64,000 nucleotides of DNA from Jiella pacifica (GTDB taxonomy: Bacteria; Pseudomonadota; Alphaproteobacteria; Rhizobiales; Rhizobiaceae), in the NCBI RefSeq assembly GCF_010500815.1, contig NZ_JAAAMG010000023.1, positions 1-64,000 on the forward strand, in the 5' to 3' direction. A program made the translations under genes and the position numbers. The notes below the pieces were generated by a model, which was given only the letters and a program-made list of their open reading frames with translations, had not been told where the DNA came from and searched no databases. Positions within the stretch are counted from its first letter, which is position 1; every line of letters begins with the position of its first letter. Below, piece after piece: positions 1-7,917 of the stretch.

Positions 1-2
1 AG

Positions 3-110
3 GCTCTCGCCAACCGCTCCGGCTCGAAAAAGCTCGCTCTCGTAGCCGTCGCGCACAAGCTGCTCGTCGTCCTCAATGCCATGCAACGCGACCAAAAGGC
101 GTTCGCATGA
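3..110 (+). mobile_element. IS110-family transposase, C-terminal fragment
   Basis: The open frame entering from the left edge encodes the last 35 residues of a protein and ends in TGA. The segment KKLALVAVAHKLLVVLNAM followed by a short basic tail matches the C-terminal helix region typical of IS110/IS116/IS902 transposases, which carry a RuvC-like DEDD domain and a Tnp_20 domain. Those catalytic parts lie outside the window, so activity cannot be judged. IS110 elements usually lack long terminal inverted repeats, and I see no clear right end between this stop and the next gene. The assignment rests on one short segment. Confidence 0.7.
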
Positions 111-328
111 ACACAGTTGCCAGGGGCGCCCGCCGCAACATCGGCCGCTTCCACCTGTTGTGGCTGAAGCCAAGAGCGCTCGATGATCTCTGGATTCTCG
201 GGACGGGGCCCGAGAATGACGAGGCGTCTTATGTCGCCCACGTACTTCTACGCTCGGATGCCTTTGGGAATGTCATGCCCACGAAGCTCCGATGCGATGC
301 GTGAAACGTGTACGACGCAGCCGCCCGC

Positions 329-1339
329 CTATTCCTCCGTCGGCGCGACCAGGATCAGCACGTGCAGATCCTCCTTCGGGAGGAAATCGCGATAGACCAC
401 CTCGAACTTCGTCGGCGCGATCTTCTTCACGCCGCTGGCGCAGAAGCTGACGAGGTTCTTCGGCGCGCCCTTGTCGACGACGAGCCGGAAGGTGCCGATG
501 GGCTTGGCCCAATTGGAACCGGTGGTCAGCACATAGTCGATCTTGCTGTCCTGATAGGTGACGCCGCCATCGGGGCCCAGCGCCGCCTCCGCCTTCTTTA
601 CCGCGCGCACGATGTCGTCTTCGATGCAGTAGCGGGCGTTGAATTCCCGCGTCTCCTCCGGCGAGAAATAAGACGCGCCGACGTCGGTCGCGACGAAACT
701 CGCCACCGAGGGCTTGTAGCTGTGGGCGACCTTCACCGTCGCGCCCGGCGGGAAGGTCTGCTCCCAGTGATAGGCGAGGCGGATCGACCAGAGCGGTGCC
801 AGGTGCCGCTCCCAGCCCTTGCCGGCGTCGTATTCCTCGACGGTGGCGATCCCGTCCTTCACCAGCGCCTGCTGCTCTGCCTCCGGCAGTGCGTCGAGAG
901 CCGCGACGACGGTGCCGCCGAAGGGGGCCAGGGGAATGCCGAGCTTTTCCAGCCTCTCGGTGATGATCTTGCCGTCGTGCAAGGCTGCCCGGTCGATGGT
1001 CATTTCCACCGGCTTGCCGTCCACCCTCGTCTCGAACAGGAACGGGTCGTCCGGATCGTCTGACGGCAGGTGGACATTGCCGCCATAGGGATCGATGGCG
1101 AGGTCAGGAAGCGGAAAGGCGACCGTCGTCGTCACCGGCGCGTCGCTGACATTGACGAATTCGTAGTCGACGGTGATCCGATCGAGCGAGATCGACAGAT
1201 CTTCGCGGCGCATCTCGATCGCATCGGTCTTGGTGAGGACCAGTCCGCCAGCGGCGAAATTGGCGGTGGAATCATTGGCGAGCGCCGGACCCGCCGCAAC
1301 GAAAAGGAGGATGGCGGAGACGAATCCACGAAACGGCAA
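329..1339 (-). CDS. DUF4424 domain-containing exported protein
   Basis: This 336-residue protein begins with a clear Sec signal peptide (about residues 1-21, ending PALA before ND). The rest matches the DUF4424 family, whose members are exported proteins of roughly this length and unknown function. The start codon is TTG, supported by a GGGGG ribosome site about six bases upstream. An ATG start is not available without losing the signal peptide. It lies downstream of the TRAP permease genes on the same strand, with about 160 bp and a possible terminator between, so it may be a separate unit. No enzymatic motif is visible. Confidence 0.8.
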   Translation of the reverse strand: MPFRGFVSAILLFVAAGPALANDSTANFAAGGLVLTKTDAIEMRREDLSISLDRITVDYEFVNVSDAPVTTTVAFPLPDLAIDPYGGNVHLPSDDPDDPFLFETRVDGKPVEMTIDRAALHDGKIITERLEKLGIPLAPFGGTVVAALDALPEAEQQALVKDGIATVEEYDAGKGWERHLAPLWSIRLAYHWEQTFPPGATVKVAHSYKPSVASFVATDVGASYFSPEETREFNARYCIEDDIVRAVKKAEAALGPDGGVTYQDSKIDYVLTTGSNWAKPIGTFRLVVDKGAPKNLVSFCASGVKKIAPTKFEVVYRDFLPKEDLHVLILVAPTEE

Positions 1340-1435
1340 GCTGCACCCCCAAGCGGCCGCGTCGACAACGACGCAGCGTCAGTCGCGGCGACATTGCTCC
1401 GGCATCGGGCCGGCCGCAAGTCCTCCTCGAACGGC

Positions 1436-1462
1436 AAAAGCCAGCGGCTTCGAAGACCGCTG
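1436..1462 (-). terminator. Probable rho-independent terminator after dctM
   Basis: Read on the minus strand, CAGCGG and CCGCTG form a six-pair stem around a nine-base loop and are followed by GGCTTTT. It sits 40-65 bases beyond the stop of the large TRAP permease gene and ahead of the DUF4424 gene. The T tract is short, so termination would be partial. Confidence 0.45.
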
Positions 1463-1501
1463 CGTCCGGCTTTGAAAGCCGCAGGCGTCGCGGTGCCGCT
1501 G

Positions 1502-3589
1502 TCAGTTGAAGGATGGCGGCTGCGAGAGGTCCATGCCGGCCGGCGCCCCATTGCCCGTTGCGGTTCCGTTCGCCGGCGTCTGCGATCCGCCGGGCTGCGA
1601 CGGCTCGACGATACCGGCGCCGTTGCGGTCGGCTTCGCCGGCTCCGGATGGTGCGGCTTTGCCCGACCCGGCCGCCGGCGCGGGCGCGCCGCTTGCTGCC
1701 GGCGGGTTGCCGAGTTGCAGCGGCGGCAGCCCGAAGGCCGGTGCCTGGCCGGTCTGCCCTGCACCGCCCTGGCCGGCAGCCCCTGGCGCCGAACCAGTCT
1801 GACCGGTCGCTCCGCCCGTCTGCGGCGCCGGCTGGCTGCCGGGGAAACTCACCGGCGGCAGGCCGAAGCCGCCGTTGTTTCCGGCTCCGCCGGATGCACC
1901 GCCCCCACCGGCGCCGCTGCTGCCGCCGAGCGGCGGCAGGCCGAAATTCGGCGCCCCGCCATTGCCGTCGTTGCCGCTGCCGAAACCCGGCACCTTGAAG
2001 TCCTGGGAACTGGGCGGCGGCGCCTCGCTCTTGTAGCGCATCACCATGCCCGGGAAGGCGATGGTGAGGCCGACCATGACCACCTGGATGCAGACGAAGG
2101 GCACGGCGCCCCAATAGATCTGCCCGGTCGTCACCGGCGCCATCTTCTTGCCGGTGATGCGGTCGAGATAGGGCACCTTCGCCGCCACCGAGCGCAGATA
2201 GAACAGCGCGAAGCCGAAGGGCGGATGCATGAACGACGTCTGCATGTTGATGCCGAGGAGGACGCCGAACCAGATCAGGTCGATGCCGAGCTTGTCGGCC
2301 GCCGGCGCGAGCAGCGGCACGATGATGAAGGCGAGCTCGAAGAAGTCGAGGAAGAAGGCGAGGAAGAAGACCAGCACGTTGACGACGATGAGGAAGCCGG
2401 TCTCGCCGCCGGGCACCGAGGTCAACAGCTCCTCGACCCAGATATGGCCGTTGACGCCGTAGAAGGTCAGCGAGAACACCCGCGCGCCGATCAGGATGAA
2501 CAGGACGAAGGCCGACAGCTTGGTCGTCGCTTCCATCGCCTGGACCATCAGGGCGGTGTTCAGCTTGCGCTTGCCGAAGGCGAGGATCAGCGCGCCGACG
2601 GCGCCCATGGCGCCGCCCTCGGTCGGCGTTGCGACGCCGAGAAAGATGGTGCCGAGGACGAGGAAGATCAGTGCCAGCGGCGGGATCATCACGATGATCA
2701 CCTGCTGGGTGAGGTAGGAGAGAAGCTTCAGCTTCAGCGCCTTGTTGAGGACGGCGACGGTGTAGATCGCCACGACGCCGACGACGGCGCCCCAGATTCC
2801 CGCTCCCTGCAGCACATGGCCTTCGAGATAGAGGGTCGCGAGGTAGGAAAGGGCGCCTGCCGCGATCAGGCTGAGAATGAGCGAGGTGATGCCGCCGCCG
2901 AGGGTGCGCGCTTCCGGCGGCAGGGCCGGAGCCGAGCCGGCGCGGAACATCGTCATGGCGAAGATGTAGAAGACGTAGAGGCCGGTCAGCACGAGTGCCG
3001 GCACCAGCGCGCCGGAATACATGTCGCCGACCGAACGGCCGAGCTGGTCGGCGAGGACGATCAGGACCAGCGACGGCGGGACGATCTGGGCGAGTGTGCC
3101 GGACGCCACGATCACGCCCGAAGCGAGCCTGCGGTCGTAGCCGTAGCGCAGCATGATCGGCAGCGAGATCAGCCCCATGGCGATCACCGAGGCGGCGACG
3201 ACGCCCGTCGTCGCGGCGAGCAGCGCCCCCACGAAAATCACCGCATAGGCGAGGCCGCCGCGCAGCGGGCCGAACAGCTGCCCGACGGTCTCCAGCAGGT
3301 CCTCGGCCATGCCGGAGCGTTCGAGGATCAGCCCCATGAAGGTGAAGAACGGGATCGCCAGCAGCGTGTCGTTCGACATCACCCCGCCGAAGAAGCGGTC
3401 CGGCAGGGCGCCGAGCAGCGGCCAGAACAGGTTGATGTCGTTGGACAGCGGCGCCAGCTCGACGCCGATGACGAAGAAGGCGAGGCCGATTGCCGACAGC
3501 GAGAAGGCGACCGGATAGCCGAGGAGCAGCACCACCACGAGGGTGGCGAACATGATCGGGGCGAGGTTGTGGGCGATGAACTCGATCAC
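1502..3589 (-). CDS. dctM: TRAP transporter large permease (DctM) with low-complexity C-terminal tail
   Basis: This is the large membrane subunit of a tripartite ATP-independent periplasmic (TRAP) transporter, which drives solute uptake with a sodium or proton gradient. The predicted protein is 695 residues. About the first 520 carry many hydrophobic segments and family motifs such as TPTEGGAMGA and the IVPPSLVLIVLAD region. The remaining 170-odd residues are a Gly/Pro/Ala/Gln-rich tail with repeated GLPP-type units (FGLPPLGG, FGLPPVSF, FGLPPLQL), which most DctM proteins lack. The start is GTG, overlapping the dctQ stop in the sequence GTGA. No binding protein (DctP) lies nearby, so the substrate is unknown. 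Confidence 0.9.
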   Translation of the reverse strand: MIEFIAHNLAPIMFATLVVVLLLGYPVAFSLSAIGLAFFVIGVELAPLSNDINLFWPLLGALPDRFFGGVMSNDTLLAIPFFTFMGLILERSGMAEDLLETVGQLFGPLRGGLAYAVIFVGALLAATTGVVAASVIAMGLISLPIMLRYGYDRRLASGVIVASGTLAQIVPPSLVLIVLADQLGRSVGDMYSGALVPALVLTGLYVFYIFAMTMFRAGSAPALPPEARTLGGGITSLILSLIAAGALSYLATLYLEGHVLQGAGIWGAVVGVVAIYTVAVLNKALKLKLLSYLTQQVIIVMIPPLALIFLVLGTIFLGVATPTEGGAMGAVGALILAFGKRKLNTALMVQAMEATTKLSAFVLFILIGARVFSLTFYGVNGHIWVEELLTSVPGGETGFLIVVNVLVFFLAFFLDFFELAFIIVPLLAPAADKLGIDLIWFGVLLGINMQTSFMHPPFGFALFYLRSVAAKVPYLDRITGKKMAPVTTGQIYWGAVPFVCIQVVMVGLTIAFPGMVMRYKSEAPPPSSQDFKVPGFGSGNDGNGGAPNFGLPPLGGSSGAGGGGASGGAGNNGGFGLPPVSFPGSQPAPQTGGATGQTGSAPGAAGQGGAGQTGQAPAFGLPPLQLGNPPAASGAPAPAAGSGKAAPSGAGEADRNGAGIVEPSQPGGSQTPANGTATGNGAPAGMDLSQPPSFN

Positions 3590-4230
3590 CGGCGTGGCTC
3601 CCCGCTGGTAAGGGTTCCCGGCGCGCCGGTGGGTTTCTCCGTGCCGCCCAGCGGCGCGTCCGGGGCGAGCACCGAAAGCTCCATCGCTTCCGCGGCGTGG
3701 CTGGCGCCCTGCGGCGTCTCGTCCGGATAGCCGGCGAAGAGCACGGCGCCGCGCTTGATCAGCTCGGAGATCCCCTGCAGCAAAAGCAAGAGGAAGCCGC
3801 CCAGAAGCAGCGCCTTGGCCGGCCAGATGATCAGGCCGCCCGCATTGCCCGACCGTTCGCCGCTGGTGAAGGACTGCAGGACATAGGGCCAGAGCAGCCA
3901 GATCATCAACGCTGCGAAGGGCAACAGGATGACGATGTGGCCGACGAAGTCGATCCAGTCGCGCACGCGCTTCGACAGCGAATTCGAGACGATGTCGACG
4001 CGGATGTGCTCGTTGCGCTGCAATGTCCAGGCGGCGGCGAGCATGAAGATCGCGCCGAACAGATACCACTGCAGCTCGAGCCAGGCATTCGAGGAAATGT
4101 CGAAGAGCTTGCGGATCACCGCATTGCCGGCGCTGACCAGCACCACGACGAGGACCAGCCACGACACCCCCCGCCCGACGAAGGTCGTGACCCTGTCGAT
4201 GCCGCGCGCAAAGGCCATGAGAGCCGACAT
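3586..4230 (-). CDS. dctQ: TRAP transporter small permease (DctQ)
   Basis: This 214-residue membrane protein has four hydrophobic segments and the features of the DctQ small subunit of TRAP transporters. One of these is the WYLFGAIFMLAAAWTLQRNEHIRVDI stretch (W to I), with the typical conserved R-x-E-H-I-R-V-D motif. I chose the ATG at 4230 because a GGGGGG ribosome site lies seven bases upstream; a longer frame reaches 4353. It is translationally coupled to dctM through a four-base overlap, so the two form one operon. The C-terminus (about 40 residues) is a polar cytoplasmic extension. Confidence 0.9.
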   Translation of the reverse strand: MSALMAFARGIDRVTTFVGRGVSWLVLVVVLVSAGNAVIRKLFDISSNAWLELQWYLFGAIFMLAAAWTLQRNEHIRVDIVSNSLSKRVRDWIDFVGHIVILLPFAALMIWLLWPYVLQSFTSGERSGNAGGLIIWPAKALLLGGFLLLLLQGISELIKRGAVLFAGYPDETPQGASHAAEAMELSVLAPDAPLGGTEKPTGAPGTLTSGEPRR

Positions 4231-4425
4231 GCGGCATCCCCCCAAAACCGTCGGGGATCGACGTTTCAGGGCCGGCCCTTGCCGGCTCGTCGTCCACCGC
4301 TTCATCTTTGTCGATCCGGCGGAGCCGCCGGTTGTCAGGAGACGAGGCGACAATGTCGCCGCGTGAAAGTCCGGTTGCGTTAAGCAAAATCACGCCATTG
4401 CGCAAGAGTGGCGATCATCGTGTCA

Positions 4426-4444
4426 TGGTAAGCGCAAGTTACCA
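4426..4444. promoter_or_regulatory. TGGTAA-N7-TTACCA palindrome in TRAP promoter region
   Basis: A perfect six-base inverted repeat, TGGTAA and TTACCA separated by seven bases, lies about 195 bp upstream of dctQ. It is in the 345-bp gap that separates dctQ (minus) from a small plus-strand gene. TGGT...ACCA symmetry is common for GntR-family operators that control solute uptake genes, so an operator is plausible. No regulator gene is adjacent. Nothing else is recognisable in this gap. Confidence 0.4.
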
Positions 4445-4575
4445 CTCGGGAGATCGTGCGGCCGACGGGCAGGGGACTTTCGCCGCGGCGCGGCAGCCCG
4501 TGCCGGGGCGAGGACAGGCGCGGTGAAATTGCGCGCTGCGCCGAGAGCGTATGGACAGGCGGGAGCAATCGGGCC

Positions 4576-4839
4576 ATGTCGTCGGCGATGAGCGAAGAAC
4601 CCGCCCCGCATTGGCCGCGCTTCATGACCGACAAGGAGTTGAGGGCCTATTTCGGCCTCTCCGAGCGGGCGCTCAAGCGCTATCGCGATTTGAAGGAATT
4701 TCCCCAGAAGGACGTGGTGGCGGGGAAGACCGATTCGGCGGCCGTCGCGCGGTTCTTCGACTGGGTGGCGGGAATTGCAGAACGGCCGCCGCGGCCGAAC
4801 AGCCGGTATCTGCCGTCGAGTGAAAAGCCCAAGGCTTGA
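4576..4839 (+). CDS. Small helix-turn-helix protein
   Basis: This gene encodes about 87 residues. The core from TDKELRAYFGLSERALKRYR onward reads as a helix-turn-helix: a helix, a GLS turn and a recognition helix. It is followed by a segment (KTDSAAVARFFDWV) that resembles excisionase or phage-type winged-helix proteins of alphaproteobacteria. The start could be 4576, 4588 or 4624; I chose 4576 because GGGAG precedes it. It is transcribed divergently from the TRAP permease genes. DNA binding is inferred from the fold pattern only. Confidence 0.6.
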   Translation: MSSAMSEEPAPHWPRFMTDKELRAYFGLSERALKRYRDLKEFPQKDVVAGKTDSAAVARFFDWVAGIAERPPRPNSRYLPSSEKPKA

Positions 4840-5124
4840 GCAGGGCGCCGTAACGGACTGCCGAACGACCGAATGGCCTGATGCTGCGCTGGCCGGGCGA
4901 AGACGCCGGTGTGCGGCGAATCGCGCTTCTGCAACAGGCTTCTGCTGCGGTGGGCGCCCCACCGAAGGGCGGGACGCCGGAAGGTCGTCGATGTCTCCGA
5001 ACTCAAAGCTCGGGGTCCGAAAGCGGCACAAATCGATTTGCCATCATGTGCCTGGCGGGATCGGAACTCGCCGATCTGGCTCAGGCGTCGCGGCGAAGGT
5101 CGCGATCGTGACGCCAGCCCACGC

Positions 5125-5424
5125 TCACTTGCCGAACGTGGCGCCCGAACCGGGTACGAGGACGCTCGGACGGACGTGCGAGGAGTCCGTCTCCGCCGAT
5201 GTCTGGTCGTCGACGTTGCGACGCAGCGCGGATGCGGGCGCATTATAGGTGCGGGTCGAGCCTGTCGTGACGGCATCGTCGGACCGGACCTTCGGAGCGG
5301 GCTGGACCTGGGGCGCCTCGTAGAAGTCTGCGCCCGAGCCCGGCACGAGACCTGCGGCGAAGGACGTCGCCGGGGCGGCGAGCAGCCCGCCCATTGCGAC
5401 CGCGATGGTGAGATATGTCTTCAT
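5125..5424 (-). CDS. Small exported protein with two VPGSGA repeats
   Basis: The 99-residue product has a signal peptide (MKTYLTIAVAMGGLL...SFA, cut near residue 23). Its mature part is only about 75 residues. The mature N-terminus reads GLVPGSGADF and the extreme C-terminus LVPGSGATFGK, so the same VPGSGA-x-F motif brackets a polar, low-complexity middle. The start is placed at ATG 5424, preceded by AGGAAA; an upstream ATG at 5451 would bury the signal peptide. It is divergent from the lysR gene with about 135 bp between them, so LysR control is plausible. I do not recognise the family. Confidence 0.65.
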   Translation of the reverse strand: MKTYLTIAVAMGGLLAAPATSFAAGLVPGSGADFYEAPQVQPAPKVRSDDAVTTGSTRTYNAPASALRRNVDDQTSAETDSSHVRPSVLVPGSGATFGK

Positions 5425-5529
5425 CGTCGTTTTCCTGTTTCGACTGGACACCAGGGCGACGACAAAATGTCGCAGCCGGTCCTGTCGCTGGTCTATCCTT
5501 GCAACACGAACTGCTGTAGAGCCATGAGC

Positions 5530-5556
5530 GGGACATCCTGTCCCATTTGTGGGACA
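5530..5556. promoter_or_regulatory. Overlapping GGGACA/TGTCCC palindromes at lysR start
   Basis: Three half-sites alternate in orientation within 27 bases: GGGACA (5530), TGTCCC (5539) and GGGACA (5551). They give two overlapping palindromes, GGGACA-N3-TGTCCC and TGTCCCA-N4-TGGGACA, and the second ends four bases before the lysR start codon. A bound protein would block lysR translation or transcription, so autorepression or control of the divergent small gene is likely. It differs from the classic T-N11-A LysR box. Confidence 0.5.
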
Positions 5557-5560
5557 TGAG

Positions 5561-6511
5561 ATGCGCGACCTGAACGACTTCCGCTATTTCGAGGCCGTCG
5601 TGCGTAACGCTGGTTTCAACGCCGCCTCGCGGGACCTCGGGGTCAGCAAGTCGACGCTGTCGCGCCGGATCCTCGCGCTCGAACAGGATCTCGGCGTCCG
5701 CCTGATCGAGCGGACCACCCACAGTTTCTCCGTGACGGCGGTCGGCAACGAATTCTACGAAAAATGCCGCGTCGCGGTGACGGAACTGGAATCGGCGGAG
5801 ATGCTGGCGACGGCGATGAGCGCCGAGCCGCGCGGCCTCGTGACCGTCGCCTGCCTGCCAGGGGCCTGCGCCGCGACCCTTGGGGCCGGACTGCCCGACT
5901 TCCTCGATCGATATCCCAAGGTGAAGATCCGCATGGTGATTGGCCAGCGGCGATTCGACCTGGCCGAAGAACACATCGACGTGGCAATCCGCGGCAGCCG
6001 GCTGGACCAGCCGGGGGATGGCGATCTGGTCATCAAGCGGATCGCCGACATCGCCTCCCGACTGGTTGCCAGCCCGCAATATCTCGCGCGCGCCGGCTCT
6101 CCCTCCACTCCGGAGGAGATCTCGCGCTTTGCGACGATCGCGCGCGATGCGGGCGAGGCCGGCGAAACGGAAGTCTGGCGGCTGGTGCATCGCAGCGGCG
6201 AGGCGCGCACCGTTCGGATCGAGCCGCGGATCGTCGCGCAATCCCTGGCGGTGCATGCCCAGGCGGTCAAGCGAGGCGGCGGCATCGCCTTGTTGCCGGA
6301 GCCGTTCACGGCCGGCATGATCCGTTCGGGAGAGCTCGTCCGGGTGCTGCCCGCTTGGGCGGGCGAGGGCGAGACGCTGCATATCGCCTTCACCTCCCGC
6401 CGCGCCATGTTGCCCGCCGTGCGGGTGTTCATCGATTTCGCCCACGCCCAGCTGCGGGGATTGCTGCGCGGCACATGCGACAGCCTCGCCGACTTCGTCG
6501 ATGCGGCCTGA
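5561..6511 (+). CDS. LysR-family transcriptional regulator
   Basis: The 316-residue product has the standard LysR layout. A winged helix-turn-helix occupies residues 1-60 (DFRYFEAVVRNAGFNAAS, then KSTLSRRI). The effector-binding domain begins near residue 90 with RGLVTVACLPGA. The start at 5561 gives the usual MRDLNDFRYF N-terminus; an in-frame start 12 bases earlier would lie inside the palindrome. It is divergent from a small exported protein gene, and recX starts 20 bases after its stop. The effector and targets are unknown. Confidence 0.9.
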   Translation: MRDLNDFRYFEAVVRNAGFNAASRDLGVSKSTLSRRILALEQDLGVRLIERTTHSFSVTAVGNEFYEKCRVAVTELESAEMLATAMSAEPRGLVTVACLPGACAATLGAGLPDFLDRYPKVKIRMVIGQRRFDLAEEHIDVAIRGSRLDQPGDGDLVIKRIADIASRLVASPQYLARAGSPSTPEEISRFATIARDAGEAGETEVWRLVHRSGEARTVRIEPRIVAQSLAVHAQAVKRGGGIALLPEPFTAGMIRSGELVRVLPAWAGEGETLHIAFTSRRAMLPAVRVFIDFAHAQLRGLLRGTCDSLADFVDAA

Positions 6512-6530
6512 GCGGCCCGAGGCAGAGCGC

Positions 6531-7172
6531 ATGTCGGAAGACGACTTCGAGACGGAAAACCGCGCCGGGCGGCCGGCGCCGCCCGGCGCCGAGGTCGCGG
6601 CGGAGGCTTCGCCGGACACCGCACGATCGACGAAACGCTCGCCACGGGTGAAGCCCGTCAGCGCCGATTGGCTGATGCGGGCCGCCAGCTACTATCTCGA
6701 GCGATACGCCACATCGGCGGAGAACCTGCGCCGGGTGCTTCGGCGCAAGGTGAAGCGACGGGCAGGGGAGGCAGGCGAGGACGCCGGCCAATACGAGCCG
6801 CTGATCGAGACGACACTGGCGCGCTTCGCCGAACTCGGCCTGCTCGACGATCGCGCCTATGCTTCGGCCCGGCTCTCGAGCCTTCGCCGCAAGGGCACGT
6901 CGCGCAGGATGGCGACGGCGAAGCTGCAAGAGAAGGGGTTGCCGCGCGAGGTGGTCGAAACGGCACTCGAAGGTGACCAGACCGGCGAAGCGGAGGCTGC
7001 GGCCGCCTATGCGCGCCGCCGCCGTTTCGGTCCGCATCGAAACCCCGGGCGTGAGGATCGCCGCGACAAGGAAATCGCCGCCATGGTCCGGGCTGGCTTT
7101 TCGGCGAGGCTTGCGATCGCCGCCATCGACGGCACGATCGAACCCGACGAAAGCGTGGCGCGGCCCGATTGA
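6531..7172 (+). CDS. recX: Recombination regulator RecX
   Basis: RecX binds RecA filaments and limits their growth. The predicted protein is 213 residues with a polar N-terminal extension of about 45 residues. The repeated three-helix RecX modules follow: AASYYLERYATSAENLRRVL, then the segment containing LGLLDDRAYASA, then AKLQEKGLPREVVETAL. The start at 6531 (MSEDDF) is preceded by a GAGG; an alternative ATG at 6501 overlaps the lysR end. recA is not in this window, so the gene is unlinked from its partner, as is usual in alphaproteobacteria. Confidence 0.85.
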   Translation: MSEDDFETENRAGRPAPPGAEVAAEASPDTARSTKRSPRVKPVSADWLMRAASYYLERYATSAENLRRVLRRKVKRRAGEAGEDAGQYEPLIETTLARFAELGLLDDRAYASARLSSLRRKGTSRRMATAKLQEKGLPREVVETALEGDQTGEAEAAAAYARRRRFGPHRNPGREDRRDKEIAAMVRAGFSARLAIAAIDGTIEPDESVARPD

Positions 7173-7263
7173 ATAATCCCACCAGTGATTTGCCCGATTC
7201 TTGCCACGGAACCTCGCGCCGTTGCTGCCGTTCTCCCCACGAACGACACGAACAGGCTTGCGG

Positions 7264-7296
7264 CTCCCAGGGGCGACCAGACGTCGCCCTTGGGAG
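7264..7296. other. Strong 13-pair hairpin upstream of the PfpI gene
   Basis: CTCCCA-G-GGGCGA and TCGCCC-T-TGGGAG form a 13-pair stem (one G-T wobble) around a seven-base loop. It lies about 30 bases before the start of the PfpI-family gene. No T run follows on either strand, so it is not a standard terminator. It may be a 5' UTR structure or the end of a small RNA. Confidence 0.5.
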
Positions 7297-7326
7297 GTGC
7301 CGCGCCCAGATACAGGGACAATCACG

Positions 7327-7890
7327 ATGCCGAAGATTACCGAAGCGACAATCGCCATTCTTGCCACCGACGGCTTCGAGCAGGCCGAACTCACCGAGCC
7401 TCTGGACAAGCTGCGCAAGGCCGGTGCCACGGTCCACGTCATCTCGCCCAAGGGCGGCGAGATCACCGGTTGGGACCAGGATCACTGGGACAAGAAGATC
7501 CCCGTCGACAAGGAGCTGTCGCAGGTCAAGACCACCGATTACGACGCGCTGGTTCTGCCGGGCGGCCAGATCAACCCGGACGTGTTGCGCGCCGACCCCA
7601 AGGTCGTCAGCTTCGTGCGCGAGTTCTTCAACTCCAAGAAGCCGCTCGCCGCGATCTGCCATGCGCCTTGGTTGCTGATCGAGGCGGACGTCGTGCGCGG
7701 CCGTGACGTGACGTCCTACAAGTCGATCAAGACCGACGTCGTCAACGCCGGCGGCAACTGGCAGGACGCCGAGGTGGTGGTTCACCAGGCGCTGATCACG
7801 TCGCGCAATCCGGGCGACCTGCCGGCCTTCATCGCGAAGATCATCGAGGAGGTCGAAGAGGGCCGCCACGAGGACCGCAAGGTCGCCTGA
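7327..7890 (+). CDS. PfpI/DJ-1 family protein (type 1 glutamine amidotransferase-like)
   Basis: The 187-residue product matches the PfpI/YhbO branch of the DJ-1 superfamily in length and sequence. It has the nucleophile elbow AAICHAPW with Cys111 and His112, the acidic residue in GFEQAE near residue 18, and LVLPGGQ. Family members act as stress proteins, deglycases or peptidases; which activity applies here is not evident. The start at 7327 follows AGGGACAA. The upstream gap contains a strong hairpin, so the gene probably has its own leader. Confidence 0.9.
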   Translation: MPKITEATIAILATDGFEQAELTEPLDKLRKAGATVHVISPKGGEITGWDQDHWDKKIPVDKELSQVKTTDYDALVLPGGQINPDVLRADPKVVSFVREFFNSKKPLAAICHAPWLLIEADVVRGRDVTSYKSIKTDVVNAGGNWQDAEVVVHQALITSRNPGDLPAFIAKIIEEVEEGRHEDRKVA

Positions 7891-7917
7891 TCCTCACGAC
7901 GGAATTTCGAAGAAAGC

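Noticed and set aside
1070-3730. 886-codon open frame opposite dctM, rich in Glu, Asp, His and Arg
   Set aside because: It is the antisense of a strong membrane-protein gene; composition is typical of a GC-rich shadow frame and no domain is visible.
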